Positions 1 through 8,289 of a DNA stretch of 64,000 bases are shown here, one piece after another. The stretch spans positions 14,130 to 78,129 of the forward strand of contig JAZHDG010000035.1 of assembly GCA_036584525.1 (NCBI GenBank), read 5' to 3'. The position numbers and the translations under genes were made by a program. The notes under the pieces are model-generated. The model searched no databases, had not been told where the DNA came from, and saw nothing but the letters and a program-made list of their open reading frames with translations. Every line of letters starts with the position of its first letter. The first letter of the stretch is position 1. This stretch comes from UBA6181 sp016934015. Lineage in GTDB: Bacteria; Bacillota_I; Bacilli_A; Acholeplasmatales; Acholeplasmataceae.

Positions 1-1904
1 AAATCTTTTTGATCAAGTAATTTTAGAACTTCTTTTTGCGCTTGTAAAAGTAATTCATAATCATGCTGAAGATCCAAAAACTTAAAATTAGGAAATCCGC
101 TCTGTTCGATGCCGATAAAATCACCTGGACCCCTTTGTTTTAAATCAAATTCACTCAACTTAAATCCATCTTGAGTTTTCTCTAGAACTTCAAGTCTTTC
201 ATTATCTTCTCCGTTAGAGACAAGATAACATACACTCTTCAAATGACTCCGACCAACTCTACCTCTAAGCTGATGAAGTTGGGCTAATCCAAAACGCTCA
301 GCAGAAAAGATTGCCATCAAAGTTGCAGTTGGTAAATCAATCCCAACTTCTACCATCGAAGTTGATATTAAAATACTACCCGGTGATTCAATGAATGATT
401 TCATAGACCACTCATTCTTTTCTTTTGTTTGTTCGCCGTGAAGGATAAAAAATTGATTAAATCCTTCTTTTGTTAACCATTCACTAACAGTGTCAATGTT
501 ATCCCCAATTAATTCTGAATGGATTGCAGGAACTACTAAAAAGACATGCTCTTTTTGATTAATAGCAAGTCTTATGCCGTCAATCAATAATTGAATTTGT
601 GTTTTATCGATGAGAATGGTATCGATCAATTTTCTTTGTTTTGGCTTTTCTTTGATTGCACTTACATGAGAATTTCCATATAAAATCATGGCTAACGTTC
701 TTGGAATTGGAGTTGCAGTCAAATATAAAACATCTTTATGTTGAGCTTTATCAATGAGTTGTTGTCTCGCTTCTACTCCAAATTTGTGCTGTTCATCAAT
801 AATGACTAAACCTAATGATTTGAATTTCACATCATCTTCAATCAATGCGTGTGTCCCAATCACAATATCATAGTGATTTGTTTCAAGATCATATTTTTCT
901 TTTTCTTTATATTTGGTACTGCCTGTTAGACGTAAAATATTAAAATCTTTGATCATATTTGAAAAAAATTGATAATGCTGATTCACAAGTAATTCAGTAG
1001 GCGCCATAAAAGCTACTTGTTCTCCTGCAGTCATAATCGCATAAGCAGCGAGTAAACTTACAATAGTTTTCCCTGAACCTACATCACCTTGAATTAAGCG
1101 ATAAGAAGCTACATTTTTTTTGAAATCTCTAAAAATATCATTTACGGTATCTTTTTGATCTTTTGTTAATTCAAATGGTATTTGATCAATAAAAGACCTA
1201 ACACGCGTAATGTCATATACTTTAGGTTCGCGAAAAATTTGATTTGGCCGGTTTGCCATCCAGCGGAGTTGAAGAAAAAAGGCTTCTTCAAACTTTAACC
1301 TTGCTTTAGATAGATAAAGATCATTTTCGTTTTGAGGTAAATGAATTTTATGATAGGCTTGACTTCTAGAAATATAATTTAAAGGTTGATAAATATGTTC
1401 AGGTATAATTTCATATATTGCATCATCATTATTTTGATATATTTCATGAATAATATGTGTGATGGTTTTATCATAGATCCCTTCGAGCCCATAAATCGGT
1501 TTTATTTCAGTTCGTTTTTCTGGTTTCGTTATCGATGAAACATTGATTTGATGGTAATAAAGATTATACAATCCTTTGATGACAACCTGATCACCCTTTT
1601 TAAAAGATTGAACTAGATATCCCTTCCCAAAAGCAACAATATCAATCATTTCATGATCAATTTGACATTTAAATGTCACTCGTGGTGTCTTCCCATATCG
1701 ATTCAATGATAAGTCTGATGAAATGACACATTCAATAGTGATGGTGTCTTTATGTTTCGCATCTTTCAAATCTGTTAATGAAAAATTTTCATAACTCTTT
1801 GGCACACACAAAAGAAGGTCATAAATTGACCAAATACCATGTTTACGAAACTGTTTTATTAATTGTGGACCGACACCTTTAATGTCTTCAAGCTTTTTTA
1901 CCAT
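1..1904 (-). CDS. recG: ATP-dependent DNA helicase RecG (partial, C-terminal end off window)
   Basis: RecG is a superfamily 2 helicase that remodels stalled replication forks and Holliday junctions. The frame runs from an ATG at 1904 (MVKKLEDIKGVGP) to the window edge without a stop, about 634 codons; full-length RecG is usually about 670-690 residues, so some 40-50 residues are missing. The N-terminus has the helix-hairpin-helix/wedge OB region. The helicase core shows Walker A GDVGSGKT near 1065-1095 and a DEQH box near 780-800. It lies 36 bases downstream of aroC, behind a weak terminator-like hairpin. Identification is firm from the motifs and the domain order. Confidence 0.93.
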   Translation of the reverse strand, partial: MVKKLEDIKGVGPQLIKQFRKHGIWSIYDLLLCVPKSYENFSLTDLKDAKHKDTITIECVISSDLSLNRYGKTPRVTFKCQIDHEMIDIVAFGKGYLVQSFKKGDQVVIKGLYNLYYHQINVSSITKPEKRTEIKPIYGLEGIYDKTITHIIHEIYQNNDDAIYEIIPEHIYQPLNYISRSQAYHKIHLPQNENDLYLSKARLKFEEAFFLQLRWMANRPNQIFREPKVYDITRVRSFIDQIPFELTKDQKDTVNDIFRDFKKNVASYRLIQGDVGSGKTIVSLLAAYAIMTAGEQVAFMAPTELLVNQHYQFFSNMIKDFNILRLTGSTKYKEKEKYDLETNHYDIVIGTHALIEDDVKFKSLGLVIIDEQHKFGVEARQQLIDKAQHKDVLYLTATPIPRTLAMILYGNSHVSAIKEKPKQRKLIDTILIDKTQIQLLIDGIRLAINQKEHVFLVVPAIHSELIGDNIDTVSEWLTKEGFNQFFILHGEQTKEKNEWSMKSFIESPGSILISTSMVEVGIDLPTATLMAIFSAERFGLAQLHQLRGRVGRSHLKSVCYLVSNGEDNERLEVLEKTQDGFKLSEFDLKQRGPGDFIGIEQSGFPNFKFLDLQHDYELLLQAQKEVLKLLDQKD

Positions 1905-1921
1905 AAAATCCTTTCGAATGA

Positions 1922-1943
1922 AAAAGCCATGATTATGGCTTTA
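1922..1943 (-). terminator. Weak intrinsic terminator after aroC
   Basis: On the minus strand an 8-bp stem (AAAGCCAT / ATGGCTTT) with a 4-base loop is followed by a short U run. The aroC stop codon TAA lies in the 5' side of the stem. The short U run suggests partial termination, with some read-through into recG. Confidence 0.5.
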
Positions 1944-2927
1944 TTGGTATGCTTTTTGTTGTAAAAAAAGATCAGCTAAAACGATGGCTACAGCATTTTC
2001 TAAAACAATACCCGCACGTCTAACAATCGCGGCATCATGTCTGCCTTCAATTTTCAAACTTTCAACTTTTTGATGTTTAAAATGATATGTATCTTGATTT
2101 ACACCCACTGAAGAAGCAGGTTTCATAAACACACGGATAATTAAATCATTCCCATTAGTAATGCCACCATTAATACCACCGCTATGATTGGTTTTTGTTT
2201 TTCCATCTTCACTGATAATACAATCATTAAATTTACTACCTAAAAGATCAATCCCTTTAAATCCGATACCGAATTCAACACCTTTAACCGCTGGTATAGA
2301 AAACAGCATTTGCCCAACAAGTGATTCGACTTTACCAAAAAATGGCTCACCTAAACCAGGATCAACTCCTATAACTTTTAGCTCAATGATTCCACCAACA
2401 GATTCTTTTTTGGCGATGATATCTTCGAGATATTCATCTAGTTTAGATAAATCCTTACATTCACCAACTTGGATAAGGTCATGACTCAATGTATAAGGTA
2501 ACATCATTTTAGCAAATGAACCTGCAATGACAAGAGGAGCTGTTAATCTTCCTGAAAATCGACCTCCACCTCGATAATCTTGAAATCCTTTATACTTGTG
2601 TTGGCTAACAAAATCTGCATGCCCAGGTCTTGGATGATGAATCAAATTTTCATAATCTTTTGATTGAGTATCCAAATTCTCAATCATCACATGAATTGGT
2701 GAACCTGTTGTATAACCATTGAATACACCTGAAGTTATTTGATACATGTCAGGTTCTATTCTTTTTGTTGTTCCCAATTCGCGTGGTTTTCTTTTCATTA
2801 AATCTTTTTCAATTAACTCATGATCAACTTTAATACCCGCTGGCATACCATCAATCACTATCCCAATAGCTTTTTGGTGTGATTCCCCATAAAGTGTAAC
2901 CCGGTATAAAGTACCAAAACTATTCAC
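1941..2927 (-). CDS. aroC: Chorismate synthase
   Basis: It converts 5-enolpyruvylshikimate-3-phosphate to chorismate using reduced FMN, the last step of the shikimate pathway. Family blocks are visible: GESH near residue 15, RPGHAD near 100, RGGGRFSGRLTAP near 120, and the C-terminal block GRHDAAIVRRAG followed by VLAD. At 328 residues it is shorter than the usual 350-390. The usual ARETA segment is changed to GRLTA and GESHG to GESHQ, so it is a divergent but apparently complete member. It is the last gene of the aromatic operon and overlaps the end of aroE by 8 bases, which suggests coupled translation. Confidence 0.93.
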   Translation of the reverse strand: MNSFGTLYRVTLYGESHQKAIGIVIDGMPAGIKVDHELIEKDLMKRKPRELGTTKRIEPDMYQITSGVFNGYTTGSPIHVMIENLDTQSKDYENLIHHPRPGHADFVSQHKYKGFQDYRGGGRFSGRLTAPLVIAGSFAKMMLPYTLSHDLIQVGECKDLSKLDEYLEDIIAKKESVGGIIELKVIGVDPGLGEPFFGKVESLVGQMLFSIPAVKGVEFGIGFKGIDLLGSKFNDCIISEDGKTKTNHSGGINGGITNGNDLIIRVFMKPASSVGVNQDTYHFKHQKVESLKIEGRHDAAIVRRAGIVLENAVAIVLADLFLQQKAYQ

Positions 2928-3708
2928 TATAAATCACTTCCTTTAACGCATTCATTAATAAAGTCGTCCACTCAATTTTTCTAGAAAACCAAATTTCTTC
3001 ACTTTTTAATGCCTGAATGATGAGCATATTTAAACCATTAATCCCTAATTGACTATCCTTCATGATTTGTGTGACAGGTGGATTATATATTAAATCAATC
3101 ACTATATGATTTTTGACATATTCGCTATCAAGAACTGAATCAAAAACATTAGGATGCGTTCCAATAGGTGTTGTCTGAATATATAAATCAACTTTTTTAG
3201 GATTGATTTGGTCATAGGTTATGACTTTATGAAAGAAAGAAGTATCTTCTGCTACCTTTCTAACAACAACCGTTACATCTGCCATTAAATCCATGAGTGC
3301 AATATAAACTGATTTTGCAGCTCCACCAGAACCTAAAATATAGACGTTTTTTCCTTTCACGTCGATATGGTGTGTAAGCAAAAGTCCAATAAATCCATCA
3401 TAATCCGTATTATCGCCAATCACTTTATCGTTTTTAATATAAATAGTATTGACTGCTTGGATACGTTTAGCCTTTGGTGTAAGTTCATCCAAATATTTGC
3501 ATATTAGTTGTTTATATGGCGTCGTTACATTAAATCCACGATAAATACCTGATCTTAATTGTTTCATTAATCTCGGAAGTTCTTCTTCTTCAATATCAAT
3601 AAGTTCATAAATCATATCTAAATTTAATTTTTCAGCCATAAACTTATGAATTTTAGGAGATTTACTATAGGCGATATTTTTCCCAATTAAACCGTATTTA
3701 TTGGTCAT
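2920..3708 (-). CDS. aroE: Shikimate dehydrogenase
   Basis: This NADPH-dependent enzyme reduces 3-dehydroshikimate to shikimate. It has 262 residues from the ATG at 3708, chosen because GAAGG lies 9 bases upstream and the protein then opens with the family start MTNKYGLIGKNIAYSKSP. The substrate pocket shows SKSPKIH and NVTTPYKQ (catalytic Lys), the centre NTDYDG, and the nucleotide-binding loop GSGGAAKSV. A longer frame upstream to 3780 would only add sequence overlapping chorismate mutase. It overlaps the chorismate mutase stop by 11 bases and the aroC start by 8. Confidence 0.94.
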   Translation of the reverse strand: MTNKYGLIGKNIAYSKSPKIHKFMAEKLNLDMIYELIDIEEEELPRLMKQLRSGIYRGFNVTTPYKQLICKYLDELTPKAKRIQAVNTIYIKNDKVIGDNTDYDGFIGLLLTHHIDVKGKNVYILGSGGAAKSVYIALMDLMADVTVVVRKVAEDTSFFHKVITYDQINPKKVDLYIQTTPIGTHPNVFDSVLDSEYVKNHIVIDLIYNPPVTQIMKDSQLGINGLNMLIIQALKSEEIWFSRKIEWTTLLMNALKEVIYSE

Positions 3709-3958
3709 GTTGATAAGCCTTCGAAAGATTAAATATTTGATTGATGAAAAGCTCATAATAGGGCCATAATTTTTCATCATTCAGTAAACTCTTTCGTTTA
3801 AGTAAAATTTCTCTCTCTCTTTTTTCATCAAAAATGGGTAATTGATTGACTTTTTTATATTCACCAATTAACTTAGATAATTCCATTCTTTTTTTAAAAA
3901 GTTCCATCATTTCTTGATCAATTAGATCAATTTGTGTACGATATTTTTCAATTGACAT
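3698..3958 (-). CDS. aroQ: Chorismate mutase, AroQ type (monofunctional)
   Basis: It rearranges chorismate to prephenate, the branch point towards tyrosine and phenylalanine. The product is 86 residues of helical AroQ fold: IEKYRTQIDLIDQEMMELF with the family Arg and Asp, then KRMELSKLIGEYK and a C-terminal helix. The start at 3958 (MSIEKYRTQ) has a strong GGAGG ribosome-binding site. No fused dehydratase or dehydrogenase domain is present, so this is a stand-alone mutase. It overlaps aroA by 11 bases upstream and aroE by 11 downstream. Confidence 0.9.
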   Translation of the reverse strand: MSIEKYRTQIDLIDQEMMELFKKRMELSKLIGEYKKVNQLPIFDEKREREILLKRKSLLNDEKLWPYYELFINQIFNLSKAYQHDQ

Positions 3959-5207
3959 CGATAATACCTCCAAGTTTTTCATAAATCTCAAAAAAATCAG
4001 GATAAGATTTTTTCACAACCTCAGCATCTAAAATTGTGATAGATCCTTTAGCTCTTATAGCACCAATAGCAATCGCCATTACGATACGATGATCTTGAAA
4101 GCTTGAAAAAACTTGATTTCCTTTAAGTTCTGTTTGACCATAGATTTGCAACATATCATCATTCAGTATTGTTTTAACACCAAATTTATGCAATACATCC
4201 ATCATAGCATCTAGTCGATTTGATTCTTTAAATTTTAATCTTTCAATGCCTAGAAATGTCGTGATACCTTCACTTAATGCTGCTAACATCATTAAAATTG
4301 GACCTAAATCAGGAATTTGGCTTAAATCGATGGTTATGGCTTTTGTTTGAACCGGTTTGATATGGTAAACTCCACTAATTTCATCAAATTCAATAAGGCC
4401 GCCCATTTCACTAATAATATCAACAATTTTTTTGTCGCCCTGAATACTCTCTTGATTTAAGCTATATAAATCAATATGCTTTCCTATGGTTGCTGCGACC
4501 ATCCAAAATGCTGCTTGTGAATAATCACCTTCGACAAATATTTCAGTTGGATGAAAATTTTGATTTCCTGGAATATAAATGACTTGATGTTCATATTTCA
4601 CTTGAATCCCAAATTTTTGAAGTACGTCAATTGTCATCAATATGTAATCGTTTGATTCAATCGGTGGTATTAAGATTATTTTCGAATCACCTTTTAATAA
4701 TGGTAATGCAAAAAGTAATCCAGAAACAAATTGAGAACTTATATTTCCCTTAAGTTGATAGTTTCCGGGTTTAAGTGGCCCATTTACAACTAAAGGAAGA
4801 TTATCCTTACTTAATTTCCTAAAAAATATGCCTTTTTCAGTAAAAAGATCTTCATAAAGATTGATTGGACGTTTGGGCAAACGACCATCACCACTGAATG
4901 TCATCTCTTTTTCGGTAAGTAATGCAAGTGGTATGAGAAATCTAAGTGTCGAGCCTGACTCTTTACATGTAATGTTATTTCGAACAGCTTTAGGAAAATT
5001 TCCAATAACAGATGATCCTTCAAATTGTGCGCCTAAAGCCATTAAGCCTTCTTTGGTTGCTGTTAAATCATCACTAACTAATACATTTTGGATATGTGAT
5101 TTTCCTTTTGCGAGTGCCGCGGCTATAATATATCGATGTGAATACGATTTTGAAGGATTAGCGTGAACATCGCCAGTCAACAATCGAGGTTGAATCGTGA
5201 CTATCAT
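3948..5207 (-). CDS. aroA: 3-phosphoshikimate 1-carboxyvinyltransferase (EPSP synthase)
   Basis: It joins phosphoenolpyruvate to shikimate-3-phosphate. The 419-residue length is normal. Visible motifs are NPSKSYSHR (Lys20, Ser21, Arg25 contacting shikimate phosphate), ESGSTLRFL, SSQFVSGLL, DLGPILMML with the catalytic Asp region, KESNRLDAM and FQDHRIVMA. The start codon overlaps the aroB stop as TAATG, preceded by AAGGTG, indicating translational coupling. Whether the enzyme is a glyphosate-sensitive or tolerant class cannot be judged by eye. Confidence 0.95.
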   Translation of the reverse strand: MIVTIQPRLLTGDVHANPSKSYSHRYIIAAALAKGKSHIQNVLVSDDLTATKEGLMALGAQFEGSSVIGNFPKAVRNNITCKESGSTLRFLIPLALLTEKEMTFSGDGRLPKRPINLYEDLFTEKGIFFRKLSKDNLPLVVNGPLKPGNYQLKGNISSQFVSGLLFALPLLKGDSKIILIPPIESNDYILMTIDVLQKFGIQVKYEHQVIYIPGNQNFHPTEIFVEGDYSQAAFWMVAATIGKHIDLYSLNQESIQGDKKIVDIISEMGGLIEFDEISGVYHIKPVQTKAITIDLSQIPDLGPILMMLAALSEGITTFLGIERLKFKESNRLDAMMDVLHKFGVKTILNDDMLQIYGQTELKGNQVFSSFQDHRIVMAIAIGAIRAKGSITILDAEVVKKSYPDFFEIYEKLGGIIDVN

Positions 5208-6214
5208 TAAAAATCACCTTCGTTCAATGTTAATAATTCTGGATGCCCCGGTTTACTTATAACGACAAATCTTAAGCCATCTTGAAGATTTTTTTTATCA
5301 GACCAAATGTAATTCAAATAATCTTTATATGCTAATAGCGGTTCTTTAACAAGATTTAAACGTAGAAGTATTCGTTTCACTTCATCATATAAAGTGGGAT
5401 CAGTTTTTTGCCATTTAATCCCTAATTCAATTGCTATTAGCATCCCATAACTAATGGCTTCACCATGCTTATAAGTTCGATATTGGTGGGCTTTTTCTAT
5501 TGCATGTCCAAAAGTGTGACCAAAGTTCAAAAACATGCGTTCTTTATGATCATATGGATCAATTAAGACGATATCTCTTTTCACTAAAATGGCTTCTATG
5601 ATTTCTGCTTCTCCAATTTTATTTTCTGTTAATAAATGATGAAATAATTTTTTATTTCCGATGAGCCCAGCCTTTAAAACTTCAGCAAGCCCATTCGCAT
5701 ATTCATCTTCTGGTAATGTATTTAAAAATAGTGGATCAATGATGACACCTTTGGGAGGATAAAAACTACCAATTAGATTTTTTCCTTCTTCGATGTCAAT
5801 AGCTACTTTACTACCAATACTACTATCTACTTGAGATAAAAGTGTGGTAGGCACTTGAATATAATCTATTCCACGATAAAGGGTTGCTGCTACAAATCCA
5901 CATAAATCACCAACAACTCCACCACCAAATGAAATGATTAAATCGTCTCGTTTTATCTTTTTATCAATTAATGATTTTACAACAGATATATATATATCGA
6001 TGGATTTTGAAAGTTCTCCTGGTTTAATAACTACAAATTCAAACTTATAAGATCCTAAAGATTTTTTAACTAAATCTTCATATAGAGCATATACATTCTC
6101 GTCAGTGACGATAAAAATTGACGGATTATGTTTTACCGTTTTAATCATTTGTTGAATTTCTGAAAAAATACCTTCTTTTACCCAAATCTCATACTCAGGC
6201 ATTTTAATAAACAT
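5207..6214 (-). CDS. aroB: 3-dehydroquinate synthase
   Basis: It cyclises DAHP to 3-dehydroquinate with NAD+ and a divalent metal. The 335-residue protein shows the NAD loop GGGVVGDLCGFVAATLYRG, the PTTLLSQVDSSIG segment, KNLIGSFYPP, and the metal-binding NFGHTFGHAIE. The start MFIKMPEYE has GAGGG 9 bases upstream and overlaps the tyrA end by 11 bases. It is the third gene of the aromatic operon. Confidence 0.95.
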   Translation of the reverse strand: MFIKMPEYEIWVKEGIFSEIQQMIKTVKHNPSIFIVTDENVYALYEDLVKKSLGSYKFEFVVIKPGELSKSIDIYISVVKSLIDKKIKRDDLIISFGGGVVGDLCGFVAATLYRGIDYIQVPTTLLSQVDSSIGSKVAIDIEEGKNLIGSFYPPKGVIIDPLFLNTLPEDEYANGLAEVLKAGLIGNKKLFHHLLTENKIGEAEIIEAILVKRDIVLIDPYDHKERMFLNFGHTFGHAIEKAHQYRTYKHGEAISYGMLIAIELGIKWQKTDPTLYDEVKRILLRLNLVKEPLLAYKDYLNYIWSDKKNLQDGLRFVVISKPGHPELLTLNEGDF

Positions 6215-7034
6215 CGAAAGATTCCCTCTTTTCTTTCGCTTTTTTCAACGCTTTCTTTAAACCTTCTTTATCATCATTGATGATTAAATCTTTCAATATA
6301 TCTAAAGATTTTTCAAAAGCTTGAATACGCTCGATTAGAGCCTTTTTATTTTCTAAAAATAATTCTGACCATAAGGTTTCATTTATTTTGGCAATTCGAG
6401 TTAAATCACGATAAGAATCGCCAGTTGCAAATTTTGTATGTTCATGTGAATCACTGTTAACTAATCCTACAGCTAATATATGCGTGAGCTGAGATGTGAA
6501 TGCGATGAGTTCATCATGTTCTTTTGGTGAAACTGTTAATGTATGTTTAAAACCTAAATCAGAAGCGATTTTTTTTAAGATCAATTCATCATTTGGTTTT
6601 GTTCTATTTGTTTTTACAATTAAAAAATTTGCACCTTTAAAAATTCTGTGATCTCTAGATTCAATGCCTTTCGTTTCTTTACCTGCCATGGGATGATGGG
6701 AGGTATATGCAATTTTATCACTTAATATATTTTCAATTGCCTTGACGACATCAACTTTGGTTCCACTAATATCTGTAATCAATTGATTTTCATGAAACAT
6801 ATGGTGATATTTTTTGACAAATTCAATATTGTCTTCTGGGTATAATGCTAAAACGATTAAATCCATCTCATTTAAATTTTTAAGCGAACTCTTTTCATCA
6901 ATTAATCCATATTTAATCGCACGTTGAAAAACATCTTGATCATGATCATAACCATAGACTTGATATCCCTTTTTTACGAGTCCTTCAGCATATGACGAGC
7001 CCATTAATCCAAGTCCGACAATAAATATGTTCAT
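6204..7034 (-). CDS. tyrA: Prephenate dehydrogenase
   Basis: It oxidatively decarboxylates prephenate to 4-hydroxyphenylpyruvate, the tyrosine branch. The 276-residue protein has an N-terminal Rossmann fold (GLGLMGSSYAEGL), SGTKVD, and the active-site HHPMAGKETKG motif. No C-terminal ACT regulatory domain is present, so allosteric control by tyrosine is not evident in this enzyme. Its ATG overlaps the DAHP synthase stop as ATGA. Its place as second gene, next to DAHP synthase, fits control of the operon by tyrosine. Confidence 0.93.
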   Translation of the reverse strand: MNIFIVGLGLMGSSYAEGLVKKGYQVYGYDHDQDVFQRAIKYGLIDEKSSLKNLNEMDLIVLALYPEDNIEFVKKYHHMFHENQLITDISGTKVDVVKAIENILSDKIAYTSHHPMAGKETKGIESRDHRIFKGANFLIVKTNRTKPNDELILKKIASDLGFKHTLTVSPKEHDELIAFTSQLTHILAVGLVNSDSHEHTKFATGDSYRDLTRIAKINETLWSELFLENKKALIERIQAFEKSLDILKDLIINDDKEGLKKALKKAKEKRESFDVY

Positions 7035-8050
7035 TGGATTTTCTTTTCAAGCACATCAGCAACTTTTTCTAAGTGCTCCATCATTTCTGTGAATTTATTA
7101 ATTTTTAGTGATTGAGCTCCATCACTTAATGCATGAGTTGGATCATGATGAACTTCAACAATTAACCCATGGGCACCGACAGCAAGACTTGCAAGTGATA
7201 ATTTATCAATCATTGTCCATCTTCCAGCTGCATGGGATGGATCAATGATCACAGGTAAGTGTGATAAATCTTTCACTGCGAGAACTGAACTGATGTCTAA
7301 AGTGTTTCTTGTATATTTTTCGTATGTTCTAATACCGCGTTCACATAAAATGATTTCCTCGTTGCCACCAGCCATAATATACTCAGCAGACATTAACCAT
7401 TCTTCAATGGTTGCTGATAAACCACGCTTAAGCAAAATGGGTTTCTTTGATTTACCTAAAGCTTTTAATAAATGGAAATTTTGCATATTTCTCGCACCAA
7501 CTTGAATAATATCGACATATTGTTCAAATAAAGGTATAAGATCAGCTGATGGAATCTCAGTAACAACTAAAAGATCAAGTTCATCTCCAATTTTTCTAAG
7601 TAATTTTAACCCATCTTCTTCAAGTCCTTGAAAAGCATATGGCGAGGTTCTTGGTTTATATGCACCACCTCTTAAGATATGTGCGCCAGCTTTTTTAATG
7701 CCTTTAGCAATAATTCTTAGTTGTTCCTCTGATTCCACTGAACATGGACCCGCCATGACAACAAATTGATCGCCACCAATTTCAATACCGTGATTCAAAT
7801 GAATAATGGTGTCACCTTTTTTAAAGCTACGAGATGCTTTCTTAAATGGTGTGGATACACGTGTAACTTCTTGAACACCATCAAATGCATATAAATCCGC
7901 TGGTTCTATCGTTGAAGTATCCCCAATAATACCAAATATGCGAACTGCTTCACTGCTAACATCTTTTACTTCAAGATTTTTTGATTTTAAAAATTCGGTT
8001 ATGTGATCATATTCTTTCTTTGTTGACCCTTTTTTCATTTGAACAATCAT
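7031..8050 (-). CDS. aroF: 3-deoxy-7-phosphoheptulonate (DAHP) synthase with N-terminal regulatory domain
   Basis: First enzyme of the shikimate pathway: condenses erythrose-4-phosphate with phosphoenolpyruvate. Residues 1-75 form a ferredoxin-like domain of the Thermotoga maritima type, known in that family to mediate Tyr/Phe feedback inhibition. The barrel follows with MAGPCSVE, LRGGAYKPRTSPYAFQG, LLKRGLSAT, VIIDPSHAAGR and EVHHDPTHALSDG; the Cys, His, Glu and Asp metal ligands are in place. At 339 residues it is complete. It is the first gene after the attenuator leader. The start has AAGGAG about 9 bases upstream. Confidence 0.95.
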   Translation of the reverse strand: MIVQMKKGSTKKEYDHITEFLKSKNLEVKDVSSEAVRIFGIIGDTSTIEPADLYAFDGVQEVTRVSTPFKKASRSFKKGDTIIHLNHGIEIGGDQFVVMAGPCSVESEEQLRIIAKGIKKAGAHILRGGAYKPRTSPYAFQGLEEDGLKLLRKIGDELDLLVVTEIPSADLIPLFEQYVDIIQVGARNMQNFHLLKALGKSKKPILLKRGLSATIEEWLMSAEYIMAGGNEEIILCERGIRTYEKYTRNTLDISSVLAVKDLSHLPVIIDPSHAAGRWTMIDKLSLASLAVGAHGLIVEVHHDPTHALSDGAQSLKINKFTEMMEHLEKVADVLEKKIQ

Positions 8051-8080
8051 GTGCTTTATTCTCCTTTTAGCAATTGGTAT

Positions 8081-8171
8081 AAAAAAATCCTTGAGGACCC
8101 CCCAAGGATAAGTACTTGTCCGGTAGGCTGTCCTTCGAATGACTCAAAAAGGAATGCCTTGCAATCCTTTT
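8081..8171 (-). promoter_or_regulatory. Transcription attenuator of the aromatic operon
   Basis: Read on the minus strand, the leader ends in a strong intrinsic terminator (10-bp stem 8109-8100 with 8096-8087, loop of 3, then seven U) only about 30 bases before the DAHP synthase start. Upstream are alternating complementary AAGGA and UCCUU segments at 8171-8165, 8153-8146, 8135-8131 and 8108-8104, with the last terminator arm at 8093-8087, so competing hairpins can form. No T-box sequence (TGGNACCGCG) is present. Together with the Tyr-rich leader peptide this has the layout of ribosome-mediated attenuation. The terminator is seen directly; the switching is inferred. Confidence 0.8.
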
Positions 8172-8220
8172 ATAAGTGATAATATCGATATGTGTTCATT
8201 ACTATTCTGTCAATTAACAT
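8170..8220 (-). CDS. Tyrosine-rich leader peptide of the aromatic operon (16 residues)
   Basis: A 16-codon frame starts with ATG at 8220 and reads MLIDRIVMNTYRYYHL, stop UAA at 8172-8170. AGGTGG lies 5 bases before the ATG, a good ribosome-binding site. Three of four successive codons (11, 13, 14) are UAU tyrosine, separated by one Arg. The stop codon directly precedes the first strand of the attenuator hairpins. In the enterobacterial trp, his and pheA systems such peptides sense charged tRNA by ribosome stalling; here tyrosine would be sensed, fitting the DAHP synthase and tyrA genes downstream. An internal ATG (codon 8) would give a shorter peptide with the same Tyr codons. Confidence 0.75.
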   Translation of the reverse strand: MLIDRIVMNTYRYYHL

Positions 8221-8252
8221 AAAGGCCACCTAACAATGTTTGGCATTATCGT

Positions 8253-8280
8253 ATCATAAAACACATGAAAATACAATCAA
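8253..8280 (-). promoter_or_regulatory. Promoter of the aromatic operon
   Basis: TTGATT (8280-8275), 16-base spacer, TATGAT (8258-8253). The start of transcription would fall near 8246, placing the leader peptide about 25 bases into the transcript. It lies only 10 bases after the pdxR stop, with no terminator between. Confidence 0.65.
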
Positions 8281-8289
8281 ACCTATGTA

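Noticed and set aside
2188..2484. Plus-strand frames inside aroC, aroA, rpoB, rpoC, fusA and others
   Set aside because: They are antisense shadows of well-supported genes, with no ribosome-binding sites and low-complexity Ser/Phe-rich products.
8051..8280. T-box riboswitch in front of the aromatic operon
   Set aside because: The conserved TGGNACCGCG-type T-box sequence and the specifier stem were not found; the Tyr-rich leader peptide explains the terminator better.
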